NCBI GenBank assembly: GCA_016715425.1
Contig: JADKAC010000007.1
Span: forward strand, 1 to 64,000
Direction: 5' to 3'
DNA length: 64,000 nucleotides
Origin: Bacteroidota bacterium
GTDB lineage: Bacteria > Bacteroidota > Bacteroidia > Chitinophagales > BACL12
Position 1 is the stretch's first letter; each line of letters starts with the position of its first letter. Below, one piece after another: positions 9,797 to 19,446 of this stretch. The notes beneath the pieces are model-generated. The model saw only the letters and a list, made by a program, of their open reading frames with translations. It was not told the origin of the DNA and made no database searches. The position numbers and the translations under genes are program-made.

Positions 9797-9964
9797 AAAG
9801 CATTCACGTCGTTAATGTATTTATATCATTTTTGAAAGTAAAGAATGCTATACAACGGAGTTTATTCAACAGAAGAGTATTTAAAATCCAAATTTATTAT
9901 CTTTAAAATAGAATGAGAGATTTTTAGTTCGAATGATAATAGTGTCCATTCAAAATTAAATACT

Positions 9965-10503
9965 ATGAAAATATTTCCATAATTTTTATTTTAATAATCT
10001 TACAATCTTGCCAAATTCAAATAATTGGAATTACAAATGACTATGATAAGTTAAATGAAAACCAGAAAAATTTAATAAAGCCTCTTGAAAACTTTCAAAA
10101 TTTAAATATCCGAGAAGTTTATACTATTAATGCAATGCAATTAAAAGATGAATTAAAAAAAACATGAAAGAAGTCTGGCCTATATTTTACAAATGGATGT
10201 TCAGCAGAAGCATGTAAACCTATTTATGTCTAAGAAGATTATGCTAAAAAATGGGTATTCATTATTCTTAGTAATGAATGGTTTTGGTTGATATATTGAT
10301 AAAGCGTTGGTCCAAGATATTTCAAGTCCTTTATTTGCGATGGATGCTAATTACTACGAAACAATTATATACAAGAAAGTATTCAGATATTTTGAAAATG
10401 AATTAATGGGATTAAATCAAGAAGAAAGCAAAGAGAATTTTTAGGAAGTTTATACTTCTTTGAGGATGGTAATTTTTTACAAATTGCAAAAGATTTGCCC
10501 TGA
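9965..10503 (+). CDS. Lipoprotein of unknown function (frame-disrupted)
   Basis: From the ATG at 9965 a leader MKIIS..FILIILQSCQIQ (lipobox Q-S-C) is readable across frames, followed by ITNDYDKLNENQKNLIKPLE, NLNIREVYTINAMQLKDEL, YIFTNGCSAEACKPIYVYED, YSLFLVMNGFGYIDKAL, FAMDANYYETIIYKKVFRYF and FLGSLYFFEDGNFLQIAKDL. About 178 codons. The stretch YIFTNGCSAEAC resembles the start of a thioredoxin-like fold with a C-x4-C pair, but I cannot assign a family. It stands alone between two copies of a 59-bp repeat, which suggests a mobile or recently placed cassette. At least four shifts. Confidence 0.55.
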
Positions 10504-10519
10504 CTAAAAACTACATACT

Positions 10520-10585
10520 ATGAAGATACATTTACTCATTTTGTTTTGCATCCTTACCGTTTCCGCAGGATTCTTGCATCATTAA
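10520..10585 (+). CDS. Signal-peptide stub of 21 codons running into repeat copy B
   Basis: ATG 10520 starts MKIHLLILFCILTVSAGFLHH and stops at 10583-10585. The first 16 residues are a normal secretion signal (basic head, hydrophobic core, V-S-A). The last residues and the stop lie in the 59-bp repeat. This may be the 5' remnant of a secreted-protein gene cut by the repeat, a gene broken by sequencing error, or chance. No continuation could be read downstream. Confidence 0.25.
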   Translation: MKIHLLILFCILTVSAGFLHH

Positions 10586-10617
10586 AAAATAAATAATCCG
10601 CAAAACCCTGCCTCGTT
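10559..10617 (+). repeat. 59-bp dispersed repeat, copy B
   Basis: Runs from GTTTCCGCAGGATTCTTGC to CAAAACCCTGCCTCGTT, the second direct copy of the repeat at 9738-9796. The outer GC-rich ends and the AT-rich middle (ATTAAAAAATAAATAAT) are shared. It begins inside the signal-peptide stub at 10520. Confidence 0.7.
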
Positions 10618-10672
10618 CAGCTATCTTATCAATCTGAATTTGTACATCGAATTAATTTTATTTCTATTCCTT

Positions 10673-10680
10673 TAGCTTTG
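10673..10680 (+). promoter_or_regulatory. -7 box abutting the MBL-hydrolase start
   Basis: TAGCTTTG fits TAnnTTTG exactly and ends only 4 nt before the ATG at 10685. Transcription from it would begin at or next to the start codon, giving a leaderless or nearly leaderless mRNA. Confidence 0.45.
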
Positions 10681-10684
10681 CACA

Positions 10685-11522
10685 ATGAAACTTACTTCAT
10701 TTGATTGCGGCACTTTTAAGTTAGATGGTGGTGCTATGTTTGGTGTGGTGCCAAAAAATATGGAATAAATTAATTCCTGCCAATGAGAATAATTTATGTA
10801 CATGGAGCATGCGCTTCTGTTTAGTTAGTAGAAACCGACAACAGAAAAATATTAATTAATTGCGGTATATGGGTACTAAACAGGACCCAAAATTTTTAGT
10901 CATTATGAACCCGCAGGTAATATTGCCATTCATGATTCATTACAAGATTTACATTTAAGCAAAGAAGAAATAACAGATGTGTTTCTTACAATTTGCATTT
11001 CGATCATTGTGAGTGGTGCTGTTGAAATGGATGCGAATGGAAAATTAATTCCCACATTTCCAAATGCCACTTATTGAGTAATGAACAACATTTCAATGGG
11101 CTGAATTTCCAATGCAAGAGAGAAAGCATCTTTCCTTAAAGAAAACTTTATTCCGCTGCGTGAACATGGTGTATTGAAATTTTTAAAAGAAGAGGAAGAA
11201 TTATTGCCGGGCTTCAGCACTATTTTAGTACATACCACACTGAATCTATGATGTTGCCGAAATTGGAATTCGATGGTAAAACTGTTGTGTATGTAGCTGA
11301 CCTAATTCCATCGTATGCACATATACCTTGCCTTATGTAATGGGTTATGATGTGAGGCCACTGCAAACCTTAAAAGAAAAAGAATTATTTCTGAATACTG
11401 CACTTAAAAATAACTATCATCTTATTTTCGAACATGATGCACAAATGAAACATGTACACTGCAAATGACCGAAAAAGGAATACGCCATAATGTGCTCCGG
11501 AAAAATCTCCGATATTTCTTAG
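10685..11522 (+). CDS. MBL-fold metallo-hydrolase (frame-disrupted)
   Basis: Metallo-beta-lactamase-fold enzyme, probably cytosolic. The start is MKLTSFDCGTFKLDGGAMFG, then NENNLCTWSMR, KILINCGIGTKQDPKF, LHLSKEEITDVFLT followed by a damaged metal motif that is evidently HLHFDHCGG (only LHFDHC-like pieces survive), PTFPNATYW, LREHGVLKFLKEEEELLPGF, ILVHTHTESMMLP, KTVVYVADLIPSYAHIP and IFEHDAQM. About 280 codons, the usual size. The substrate is unknown; relatives are annotated only as MBL-fold hydrolases. Many one-base shifts, including one in the metal motif, which I take as sequence error. Confidence 0.75.
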
Positions 11523-11553
11523 TTGTTTACCCAAACTGAAATCCTTAAATTTG
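11523..11553 (+). promoter_or_regulatory. Promoter of tRNA-Met (TTG-N20-TAAATTTG)
   Basis: TTG at 11523-11525 and TAAATTTG at 11546-11553 are separated by 20 bp, the Bacteroidota -33/-7 layout. The tRNA 5' end is 12 bp downstream. Confidence 0.6.
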
Positions 11554-11565
11554 CGCTCTCTTTTT

Positions 11566-11636
11566 GGCGGGGTACTTCAGGTGGTTAGAGCGTAGGATTC
11601 ATAACCCTAAGGCCAGGTTCAATTCCCTTCCCGCTA
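11566..11636 (+). tRNA. tRNA-Met (anticodon CAT), with damaged arms
   Basis: The sequence from GGCGGGGTA to CCCGCTA has a D-arm (CAGGTGGTTAGAGC), an anticodon arm TAGGATTCATAACCCTA with CAT, and a T-loop GGTTCAATTCC. It is a Met/Ile2-type CAT tRNA without encoded CCA. It is only about 71 nt long and the T-stem and 3' acceptor strand do not pair properly, consistent with lost bases rather than a non-functional gene. I cannot separate elongator Met from lysidine-modified Ile (CAT) on this sequence. Confidence 0.8.
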
Positions 11637-11640
11637 CAAC

Positions 11641-11670
11641 AGCCGGATTCAATTTGAATTCGGCTTTATT
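11641..11670 (+). terminator. Rho-independent terminator after tRNA-Met
   Basis: AGCCGGATTC, AATTT, GAATTCGGCT forms a 10-bp stem with one G-T type mismatch, followed by TTATTATTT. It lies 4 bp after the tRNA and before rmuC. Confidence 0.65.
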
Positions 11671-11691
11671 ATTTAATTTACATACTAAAAT

Positions 11692-13045
11692 ATGGACACA
11701 CAAATTATTTATATAATCATTGCAATAATAGTTGGTGGAATACTCGGTGGATAATTCACTCTTTGTTTATTGGAAAAATATGGTGAGTCGCAATGCATTG
11801 GATAATGTGAATCAGCAATTAATTTCTGCAAAAACTTCTGCCGATCATTTTGCAAAAACAATAGAAGATATAAAAATAGAAAAAGCAAAAACAGAATCTG
11901 CATTGTTATCTGCATCTGGTGAAATTCAACAATTGCAAATTGAAATAGCTGCTTTCCGAGAAAGATATATTTCTCTTGAAGAAAAAGAAAAAGCATTGAA
12001 AGAAGAAATGGAATCCATTGGTAAAAAATTCAGCGATCAGTTTGAAGTATTAGCAAATAAAATTTTGGAAGAAAGAGTGAAAAGTTTACAAAAGCAAATT
12101 CAGATAATCTAAAACTGTTGCTTGATCCATTGGGATTGGATATTAAAAATTTCAAACAAAAAGTAGAGGAAGTTTATATCAATGAAAGAAAGAAAGATTT
12201 TCATTAAAAATGAAATCAATAAACTGAATGCATTAAATATTAAACTCAGCGATGATGCACATAACTTAACCAAAGCACTAAAAGGTGATACAAAAACACA
12301 AGGCGATTGGGGAGAAATTATTTTAGAAAGTATTTTACAAAGAAGTGGATTAACAACCCGGTAGAGAATATTTTATTCAGGATAGTTACAGAGATACGGA
12401 GGGCAATTTATTTCGTCCGGATGTAATTGTTGCATTACCCAATAACAGAAAAATAATTATTGATTCAAAAGTGTCGCTTACTGCTTATGAAAGATTTATT
12501 TCTGCGGACAACGAAACAGAACAAGCAATTTATTTAAAGAAACATCTGGATTCAATTTACAGTCATATTGATTTACTTGCTAAAAAAATTATCAGGATTT
12601 ATTGGGAGATGCAAGTCTTGATCTTGTACTGATGTTTGTACCCATAGAACCTGCGCACATCACTGCCATGCATCACGATCCGGAGCTTTGGGCGTATGCA
12701 TATAACAAAGGCATTGTGTTGGTGTCACCTTACAATTTATTATCGGCAATGAAATTAATTTCCGATTTATGGCAACGGGAAAAACAAAATCGCAATGCAA
12801 TGGATATAGCAGATAGAAGTGGCGCATTGTACGATAAGTTTGTTTCGTTTACTGATACACTTCGTGATTTAGGAATGCATATCAACCGCTCACACAACAG
12901 TTATGAAGAGGCCATAAAACAATTGACATCCGGCAAAGGAAATATTATTTCGCAGGTGGAGAAAATGAAAACATTGGGAGCTAAAGCCAAGAAAGAAATT
13001 CCAGAAAAATTGTTGCAATTAGGTTTGGAAGAGGATGAGGAATGA
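11692..13045 (+). CDS. rmuC: DNA recombination protein RmuC homologue, frame-disrupted
   Basis: Membrane-tethered coiled-coil protein of the RmuC family, thought to limit DNA inversions or rearrangements through a PD-(D/E)XK-like nuclease domain. From the ATG at 11692: a membrane helix (IIYIIIAIIVGGILGG), a long coiled coil rich in E/K/Q (about residues 35-150), the block LDPLGLDIKNFKQKVEE, then the RmuC domain: TQGDWGEIILESILQRSGL, FRPDVIVALPNNRKIIIDSK, LDLVLMFVPIEPA, IVLVSPYNLLSAMKLI, ISDLWQREKQNRNA and KFVSFTDTLRDLG. Normal length of about 450 codons. Four or so shifts: near 11750, 12100, 12180, 12360 and 12590. Confidence 0.9.
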
Positions 13046-13290
13046 TTAGCAAATTAGCTGATGAAAAAATGTGAGATTTGAGAATGTGCAAATGTGCAAA
13101 TGATTAGCCAATTGGATGATTAGCCGATTAGCTGATTTATGATTAGCAAATTTGTGGATTAGCGGATGAAGGAATGTGCAAATGTGAGAATGTGCAAATG
13201 TGCAAATGTTACTTTGCCATAGACATTAAACTCATTACTGATTACTCATTACTGATTTTCACCACTCACTACACACTATTCACCATTCAC
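13046..13290. repeat. Intergenic mosaic of short repeated words
   Basis: The 230 bp between rmuC and the amidohydrolase stop contain reiterated words: GATTAGC and near-variants (at least six), and AATGTGCAA or AATGTGAGA (at least six), followed by CTCATTACTGATTACTCATTACTGATT and a CACTCACTAC tract. The last part (13231-13290) is the reverse complement of a related tract at 19473-19527. The end of the amidohydrolase gene (stop 13276-13278) lies inside it. No gene is visible here. Confidence 0.75.
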
Positions 13291-14910
13291 CTTCTGATAC
13301 ACAATCTTACCTGCCGAAATGGTCATAATCACTTTTGAATTAAAAATTTCTTCTTCGGGAATTTGCATAATATCGTTTTCGAGTATTACAAGATCAGCAA
13401 ATTTCCCGGCTTCAATACTTCCCTTTTCATAATCTTCCCAGGCTGCTTTTGCTGCCCAGATAGTGGTGGCTTGTAATGCTTCCTTTCGTGTTAATGCTTC
13501 TCCTTTTTGAAATCCATTTTCGGGATATCCGTTTTGATCTTTGCGTGCAACTGCTGCATAAAAAACCAAACAATGGATTTATATATTCTACCGGAAAATC
13601 ACTGCCGTTTGCAAGCCATCCATTTTGTTGTAGTAAACTTTTATACGCATACGCATCATGAATTCTTGTGGCACCTAATCGTTCTTCTGCCCAATACATA
13701 TCACTTGTTGCATGTGTAGTTTGTATAGAAGGAATTATATCATACTTCTTAAAAATTTCCAGGCGTCGGGATTTACTATCTGGCAATGTTCTATTCTCCA
13801 TCTTCTGTCATTTGTACTTAATAATACATCTGCATACACATTTAACACCATACGATTTGCGGCATCACCAATAGCATGTGTACACATCTGATAATTCATT
13901 TCATGCACAATTTCCGCAGCAGCTTTTAATGAGTCGTAAGTATAAAATAATAAACCACTATTATCAGGATCATCCGAATAGGGTTCTAATAAAGCAGCAC
14001 CTCTTGAACCTAATGCACCATCCATATAATATTTTACTGCTCCAATAAATAAATAATCGGTATGAATTTGATCTCGTGAAAAATAATAATCAAGTGTTTC
14101 TTTTTTTGAAGAAAGCATTGCATAAATACGCATCTTCAATTTTTCTGCATCTTGCAAATGTTGAATTTCATCAATTTCAATTTTCTCCAGACCTGCATCC
14201 TGAACAGAAGTTAATCCTACACTAAAACAACTATCCTGCGCACGCAACAATGCCGTTTGAATAAAAGCAGGATCATTTACCGGCAATAAATTCTGAAGCG
14301 GAGTTATCGCATTGTCAATCAATAAACCTGTACACTTATTATTTTCAGTAACCACTAATCCACCATTCACATTTGTTGCATTATTTATTCCTGCAAGATT
14401 TAATGCATATGTATTTGCAAGCACCGCATGTCCATCAATGCGAATTAAATACACCGGATTATTTGGGAATAAACTATCCAATACTTTGCAATCAGGAAAT
14501 ACTTTTTCGGTCCATAAATTCTGATCCCAACCTCTGCCGATAATCCATCCATTGGTTGCTGTTGGATCAAATGTTTTTAATCGCTCTAAAATTTCATCGA
14601 AGGAGGAAGCATTGCGCAGATTTGAATACATCAAATTTCTACCATAGCCGAGAAAATGACAATGCGCATCAATGAAACCGGGATATACAGATTTACCTTT
14701 TAAATCAATTGTATTTTTTGCAGAATATAGTTGTTGAATTTCTGCATCATTTCCTGTTGCTACAATTTTATCTCCATTAATTGCAACTGCAGTTTGAATA
14801 GAAAAAGATTCGTCAACGGTATAAATTTTTCCGTTGTATAAAATAAAATCAACAGTTGTTTTTTCAATAGCATTTGTAAACCCTAAAAGCAAAAAAAGTA
14901 ATTGCATCAT
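13276..14910 (-). CDS. Amidohydrolase family protein (YtcJ-like), two frameshifts
   Basis: Predicted exported metal-dependent hydrolase of the amidohydrolase-3 group. A short hydrophobic leader (MMQLLFLLLGFTNA) precedes ADFILYNGKIYTVD-type strands, GFIDAHCHFLGYG (metal His pair), GWIIGRGWDQN, RIDGHAVLANTYAL, FSVGLTSVQDAGLE, VKYYMDGALGSRGAAL, MCTHAIGDAANRM, RIEHCQIVNP, IQTTHATSDM, NGSDFPVEYINPL, EALTRKEALQATTIWAAKA and GKFADLVILENDI. About 545 codons in total. A shift occurs near 13790 and another at a T-run near 13570; without them the protein matches the family throughout. It overlaps the SDR stop by ATGA, so it is last in the aroC operon. Substrate unknown. Confidence 0.85.
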
Positions 14911-15616
14911 AATCTTGAAATTGTTTCTGTAAGTAAATAGGGATTTAATATTAAATCAATCAATTTTTCTGCAGCAATAGAAGGAGAGACTAATTTGTTT
15001 TCTGAGGCCAGATTCTCAAATTTCGCTAAGCGACTAAAATGATCTGGCTCGGCATTCCGCACTTGATTTTGCATTCCAGTATCCATAACACCGGGAGAAA
15101 TAGCAACTATTTTAAAATTTTGTTTGCGCAATTCAGTTTCTTTTGCAGCAATCTGAGTAATCATATCCATCGCTGCTTTTCCGGAACCATAAATACTCCA
15201 TCCATCATAAGGTGAACTCGCTGCTCCGGAAGTTATATTTAAAATCACTTTCGAAATTTCATTATCGTCATGATATTTTTTATAAATCCATTCATCAACA
15301 CATGCGGTGCAATAGTATTTAAAGTTTGTGCATTGATAATTGTAGAATTCTCCAAATCTCCTGTATATTTTATAGCTCCTAATGTTGCTGCATTATTAAT
15401 CAATACAATTAATTCAGGAAATATTAAATCAGGAAATTGAAAATCTAATAATTGATTGACATCTGAAAGATCTGTTTTAATAAAATGAAAGTTGGGATGA
15501 TCAAAAGTATTTGTACGAGAAATTCCAAACACTACGTTGTTGCTATCCTTTAACAATATTTCTGCTAAAGCTTTTCCTAAACCTTTGCTGGTGCCCGTAA
15601 TAATCCAATATCGCAT
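14907..15616 (-). CDS. Short-chain dehydrogenase/reductase, one frameshift
   Basis: NAD(P)-dependent Rossmann-fold oxidoreductase. The N-terminal part has the cofactor motif IITGTSKGLGKALAEIL (T-G-x3-G-x-G) and VLINNAAT (N-N-A). The C-terminal part has LNITSGAASSPYDGWSIYGSGKAAMDM, holding the catalytic Ser and Y-x3-K. Bases 15270-15285 contain an A-run where one extra base moves the frame from MNGFIKKYHDDNEISK to the upstream reading. Total about 236 codons, similar in size to sepiapterin-reductase or benzil-reductase-like SDRs. It starts 3 bp after the symporter stop. Substrate unknown. Confidence 0.85.
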
Positions 15617-15619
15617 AAT

Positions 15620-16989
15620 TTATAAATCAAAATTTTCAAACGGTTTTTTAGATACATAGTTCAATTCGTTTTCTGTAGATGCTATGGCGGCAGTAACTGC
15701 TGCATCACCAGTAACATTTACTACAGTGCGACACATATCAAGAATTCTATCTATGGGTAAAATAATTGCTATCCAACCCGGATCGAGACCAACAGATTCC
15801 AAAACAATTATGAGCATAATTATTCCTACACCCGGAACAGGAGCGGTGCCTATACTCATTAAAGTTGCCATTAATACAATCGTTAATTGATTTCCCAATG
15901 TGAGATCAACCATGTGAAATTGCGCAAGAAAAATAACTGCAACTGCCTGATATAAACTGGTACCATCCATATTTACTGTTGCACCAATCGGTAGAGTAAA
16001 ACTTGCAATACGTTTTGATACTCCAAGATTTTCTGTTACACAATCCATGGTCACTGGTAAAGTTGCTGCGCTGCTACTTGATGAAAATGCAAGTATTTGC
16101 GCAGGACCAATAGCACGATATAAATCTTTATAAGGAATCTGTTTTGTAAACAAACGCAATATCAAAGGATAAGTAATAAATAAGGAAACTGCTAATCCAA
16201 GAATTACTGTGAGAGAATATATTCCTAATCCTTGAAAATAATTCATCATGTTTGCGGGATCATCTCCTGCTAAAGCTGCCATATTTCCTGCCATCAAACA
16301 AAACACAAAGAAAGGTGCGCTTTGCATAATCACATCCACCATTTTTAAGAATACTTCATTACCCGAATCAATAAATGCTGCCATAGGCGCAGATTTTTCT
16401 TCAGGCAACATCATCAACACTGCACCAAAAAGTATTGCAAAAAATATTACTTGCAACATCTTTGTAATATCCATTAATGAAGAGAAAATATTAGAAGGAA
16501 CGATGTCAACCAGAAATTGTAACGGCGATGCATCTTTTATTTTTTTGCTGTTTGAATTTTATCATTTAGTGGATCAGGTGTTGCTTCTATAGTTTGAGAT
16601 GCATCGTTACCTGCATTTAAAAACGCCTCATAACTCGCATGATTTTTTAGTCGCTGCTCTTCAGGAACCCTTTCGCCGGGACGAATAATATTTGCTAAAA
16701 CTAATCCTACGGTAATTGCAAGTACTGTTGTAATTAAATACAAGCCTAAGGTTTTTAAACCAATTCTGCGCAGCTTAGAAATATCTTTTAATTCTGCTAT
16801 TCCTTTAATGATAGAAAACAATACAAGAGGTACTGCAATTAATTTCAATAGATTAATAAACATACTTCCGAAAGGTGTAATCCAATCATTAGTAAAACTG
16901 CTCCATTTTAAAAAACTGCTGATAATTGCCCAGATAATTCCGAGTATTAAACCGATTAGTATTTTCCAGTGAAGAGCAATTTTTTTCAT
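15620..16989 (-). CDS. Dicarboxylate/amino acid:cation symporter (DAACS family), one frameshift
   Basis: Inner-membrane Na+ or H+ coupled carrier for glutamate, aspartate or C4-dicarboxylates. From the ATG at 16989: several hydrophobic helices, TPFGSMFINLLKLIAVPLV, then after a shift near 16545 (A-run in ACAGCAAAAAAATAAAAG) the second part with FSSSSSAATLPVTMDC (serine-rich hairpin), NMDGTSLYQAVAVIFLAQ (the NMDGT motif), GTAPVPGVGIIML and RTVVNVTGDAAVTAAIA (D-x2-R-T-x2-N-V-T-G-D in the last helix). All transport motifs are intact. About 457 codons. It is between aroC and the SDR gene in one operon. Confidence 0.88.
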
Positions 16990-18079
16990 GCATTATTTTT
17001 GGTAGTTGCATTGCATTCTGCAATAATAAATGATCAATTAATACTAGTGCAGTCATTGCCTCAACAATTGGAACAGCACGAGGCAACACACAAGGATCAT
17101 GTCTGCCTTTTCCCTCCACAGTAACGGAATCACCTTCTTTATTTACAGAATCCTGGGGACGTAAAATAGTAGCAACTGGTTTAAATCCAACGTTGAAATA
17201 AATATCCATTCCATTGCTGATACCACCTTGAATTCCTCCAGAATTATTAGTGCGGGTAAATATTTTTCCATCTATATTTTCAAAGATATCGTTATGTGTA
17301 CTTCCCTGTTGTTTTGTTCCCTCAAATCCACTTCCTATTTCAAATGCTTTTACTGCATTAATACTCAACATTGCTTTACCAATATCCGCATGTAATTTAT
17401 CAAAAACTGGTTCACCCATTCCTGCAGGATAATTTTTTACAACACCGGTAATCACTCCACCAATTGTATCTCCTTGTTTTTTTATTTCAGAAACTAATGC
17501 AATCATTTTATTCGCCGTGTCTTCATCCGGACATCGCATAATATTATCATCGGTTTTTGTAAGATCTAATTCCTGATATTTTTTTTGTAAAACAATATCG
17601 CCTACTGCATGCACATACGCATACACTTCCACACCTATTTTCTGCAACAATTGTTTTGCAATACTTCCCGCTGCAACTCTTGCTGCAGTTTCTCTTGCAG
17701 ATGAACGACCACCACCACGATAATCTCTGAATCCATATTTCACATCGTAAGTATAATCCGCATGAGATGGTCTGTATGCATTGGCAATATGCGAATAATC
17801 CTTTGAGCGTTGATCTTCATTGCGAATAATAATTGCGATTGGAGTTCCGGTAGTTACACCTTCAAATACACCGCTTAAAATTTCTAATGCATCTGCTTCT
17901 TTGCGCTGCGTTGTAATTTTTGATTGACCAGGTTTGCGTCGCTGCATTTCATTTTCCATGAACGACATATCTAATTGCAATCCCGGAGGACAGCCATCTA
18001 TAATTACACCAATGGCAACACCATGCGATTCACCAAATGTGTGTATTCTGAATATTTTTCCAAAACTACTTCCCGGCAT
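16889..18079 (-). CDS. aroC: Chorismate synthase
   Basis: Last step of the shikimate pathway: EPSP to chorismate, using reduced FMN. Motifs: GKIFRIHTFGESHG near the N-terminus, DGCPPGL, RRKPGQSKITTQRKE, RPSHADYTYDVKYGFRDYRG and GGRSSARETAARVAAG, NSGGIQGGISNG, KGRHDPCVLPRAVPIVEAM. The reading frame as given continues 33 codons past the normal C-terminus and overlaps the symporter start by 101 bp. Removal of one A in CCAAAAATAATGCATGA would end it at a TGA overlapping that ATG (about 16986), the likely true end. No Shine-Dalgarno; a weak TAACTTAG box ends 4 nt before the ATG. Confidence 0.95.
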   Translation of the reverse strand: MPGSSFGKIFRIHTFGESHGVAIGVIIDGCPPGLQLDMSFMENEMQRRKPGQSKITTQRKEADALEILSGVFEGVTTGTPIAIIIRNEDQRSKDYSHIANAYRPSHADYTYDVKYGFRDYRGGGRSSARETAARVAAGSIAKQLLQKIGVEVYAYVHAVGDIVLQKKYQELDLTKTDDNIMRCPDEDTANKMIALVSEIKKQGDTIGGVITGVVKNYPAGMGEPVFDKLHADIGKAMLSINAVKAFEIGSGFEGTKQQGSTHNDIFENIDGKIFTRTNNSGGIQGGISNGMDIYFNVGFKPVATILRPQDSVNKEGDSVTVEGKGRHDPCVLPRAVPIVEAMTALVLIDHLLLQNAMQLPKIMHEKNCSSLENTNRFNTRNYLGNYQQFFKMEQFY

Positions 18080-18196
18080 TGCGCTAAGTTAAGGGATTTG
18101 ATATTGAATTATTTTTTCCGATTAATATCTGTTGTAAAAAAATATAATGCGCATTTAAAATGTAAATATTAAAAAACTATAACCATAAATAATCAG

Positions 18197-18204
18197 TTAT
18201 TTTG
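18197..18204 (+). promoter_or_regulatory. Possible -7 box directly before hutI
   Basis: TTATTTTG differs at one position from TAnnTTTG and ends 5 nt before the hutI ATG at 18210. If real, the hutI mRNA would be leaderless or nearly so. Confidence 0.3.
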
Positions 18205-18209
18205 CAGAG

Positions 18210-19433
18210 ATGAGCACTACATTAATTACAAATATTAAATCGCTGCTGCAAACAGATGATGGCAGTCGCAAATTAGTTTCAGGAAAAGATATGGCAGTAA
18301 TTCCTTCCATTGATACTGCATGGTTATTAATTGAAAATAATCACATTCATTCATTTGGAACAATGGATACAGTTCCGGAAAGAGCAGATAATTATAAAGA
18401 TGCTACCGGAAAATTTGTGTTACCCGCATGGTGTGATAGTCATACACATCTTGTGTTTGCAGATAGTCGTGAAGAAGAATTTGTAATGCGCATTCAAGGA
18501 AAAACTTATGAGCAAATTGCAGAAGCCGGCGGTGGAATTTTAAATTCTGCACGCAAATTACAAGCAATGGATTTTGAATTGCTGTATGAAAAAACAGCAC
18601 AACGTTTAGAAGAAGTGATGTCGTATGGAACGGGTGCTATCGAAATAAAAAGCGGTTATGGATTAACTACAGAAAGTGAAATTAAAATGCTGAAAGTAAT
18701 CCGCAAATTGAAAGAAAATTATGCAATACCTATTAAAGCAACTTTTCTGGGAGCACATGCAATTCCGTTGGAATATAAATCAAATCGACAGGGATATATA
18801 AAATTATTGATTGAAGAAATGTTGCCGAAAATTGCAGCAGAAGGGCTTGCAGATTATTGCGATACATTTTGTGAAAAAGGCTTTTTTAGTGTTGATGAAA
18901 CAGATACAATTTTACAAGCAGCGGCTAAGTTTGGATTAAAACCAAAAATCCATGCGAATCAACTTTCCAATAGTGGTGGTGTGCAAATTGGTGTAAAAAA
19001 TAATGCGATTTCTGTTGATCATTTAGAAGAAATCGGTGAAGCAGAAATTCAAAGTTTATTAAACAGTAAAACCCTTCCTGTTGCTTTACCATCTTGTAGT
19101 TTCTTTTTGGGAATTCCTTATTCTCCCGGCAGAAAAATTATTGATGCAGGATTACCTTTCGTTTTAGCTACAGATTTTAATCCCGGAAGTACGCCTTCGG
19201 GAAATATTCCTTTTGTAGTTTCTCTTGCATGTATTCGCATGAAACTAACTCCTGAGGAAGCTATTAATGCAGTTACAATTAATGGTGCAAAAGCGATGGA
19301 ATTAGAAAATGAAGTAGGCACTATTGCAGTCGGTAAACGAGCCAATTTAATTATCACAAAGCCTATGAAAAATATTGCTTACATGCCTTATGCGTTTGGA
19401 ACAAATCATATAGATGAAGTAATTATTGGATGA
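18210..19433 (+). CDS. hutI: Imidazolonepropionase
   Basis: Third enzyme of histidine degradation, hydrolysing 4-imidazolone-5-propanoate to formiminoglutamate. Zn/Fe amidohydrolase of 407 residues, normal length. Motifs: VLPAWCDSHTHLVFADSR (metal HxH), EAGGGILNSARK, GTGAIEIKSGYGL, ATFLGAHAIP, KIHANQLSNSGG (metal His), AISVDHLEEI, LPSCSFFLG and VLATDFNPGSTPSGN (metal Asp). Intact, unlike the genes to its left. No hutH, hutU or hutG lies beside it, so the pathway genes are scattered. It is divergent from aroC with a 130-bp gap. Confidence 0.95.
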   Translation: MSTTLITNIKSLLQTDDGSRKLVSGKDMAVIPSIDTAWLLIENNHIHSFGTMDTVPERADNYKDATGKFVLPAWCDSHTHLVFADSREEEFVMRIQGKTYEQIAEAGGGILNSARKLQAMDFELLYEKTAQRLEEVMSYGTGAIEIKSGYGLTTESEIKMLKVIRKLKENYAIPIKATFLGAHAIPLEYKSNRQGYIKLLIEEMLPKIAAEGLADYCDTFCEKGFFSVDETDTILQAAAKFGLKPKIHANQLSNSGGVQIGVKNNAISVDHLEEIGEAEIQSLLNSKTLPVALPSCSFFLGIPYSPGRKIIDAGLPFVLATDFNPGSTPSGNIPFVVSLACIRMKLTPEEAINAVTINGAKAMELENEVGTIAVGKRANLIITKPMKNIAYMPYAFGTNHIDEVIIG

Positions 19434-19446
19434 TATGAAATATTCT

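Noticed and set aside
9738..10617. Integron attC sites around the lipoprotein gene
   Set aside because: The 59-bp repeats lack conserved GTTRRRY core sites at matching positions and no integrase is in the window.
1..13000. A block of decaying pseudogenes
   Set aside because: The hit list includes essential genes and a tRNA, and shifts sit in homopolymers, so sequence error is more likely.
13046..13290. CRISPR array in the repeated-word region
   Set aside because: Word spacing is irregular and there are no constant repeats of 24-40 bp with unique spacers or cas genes.
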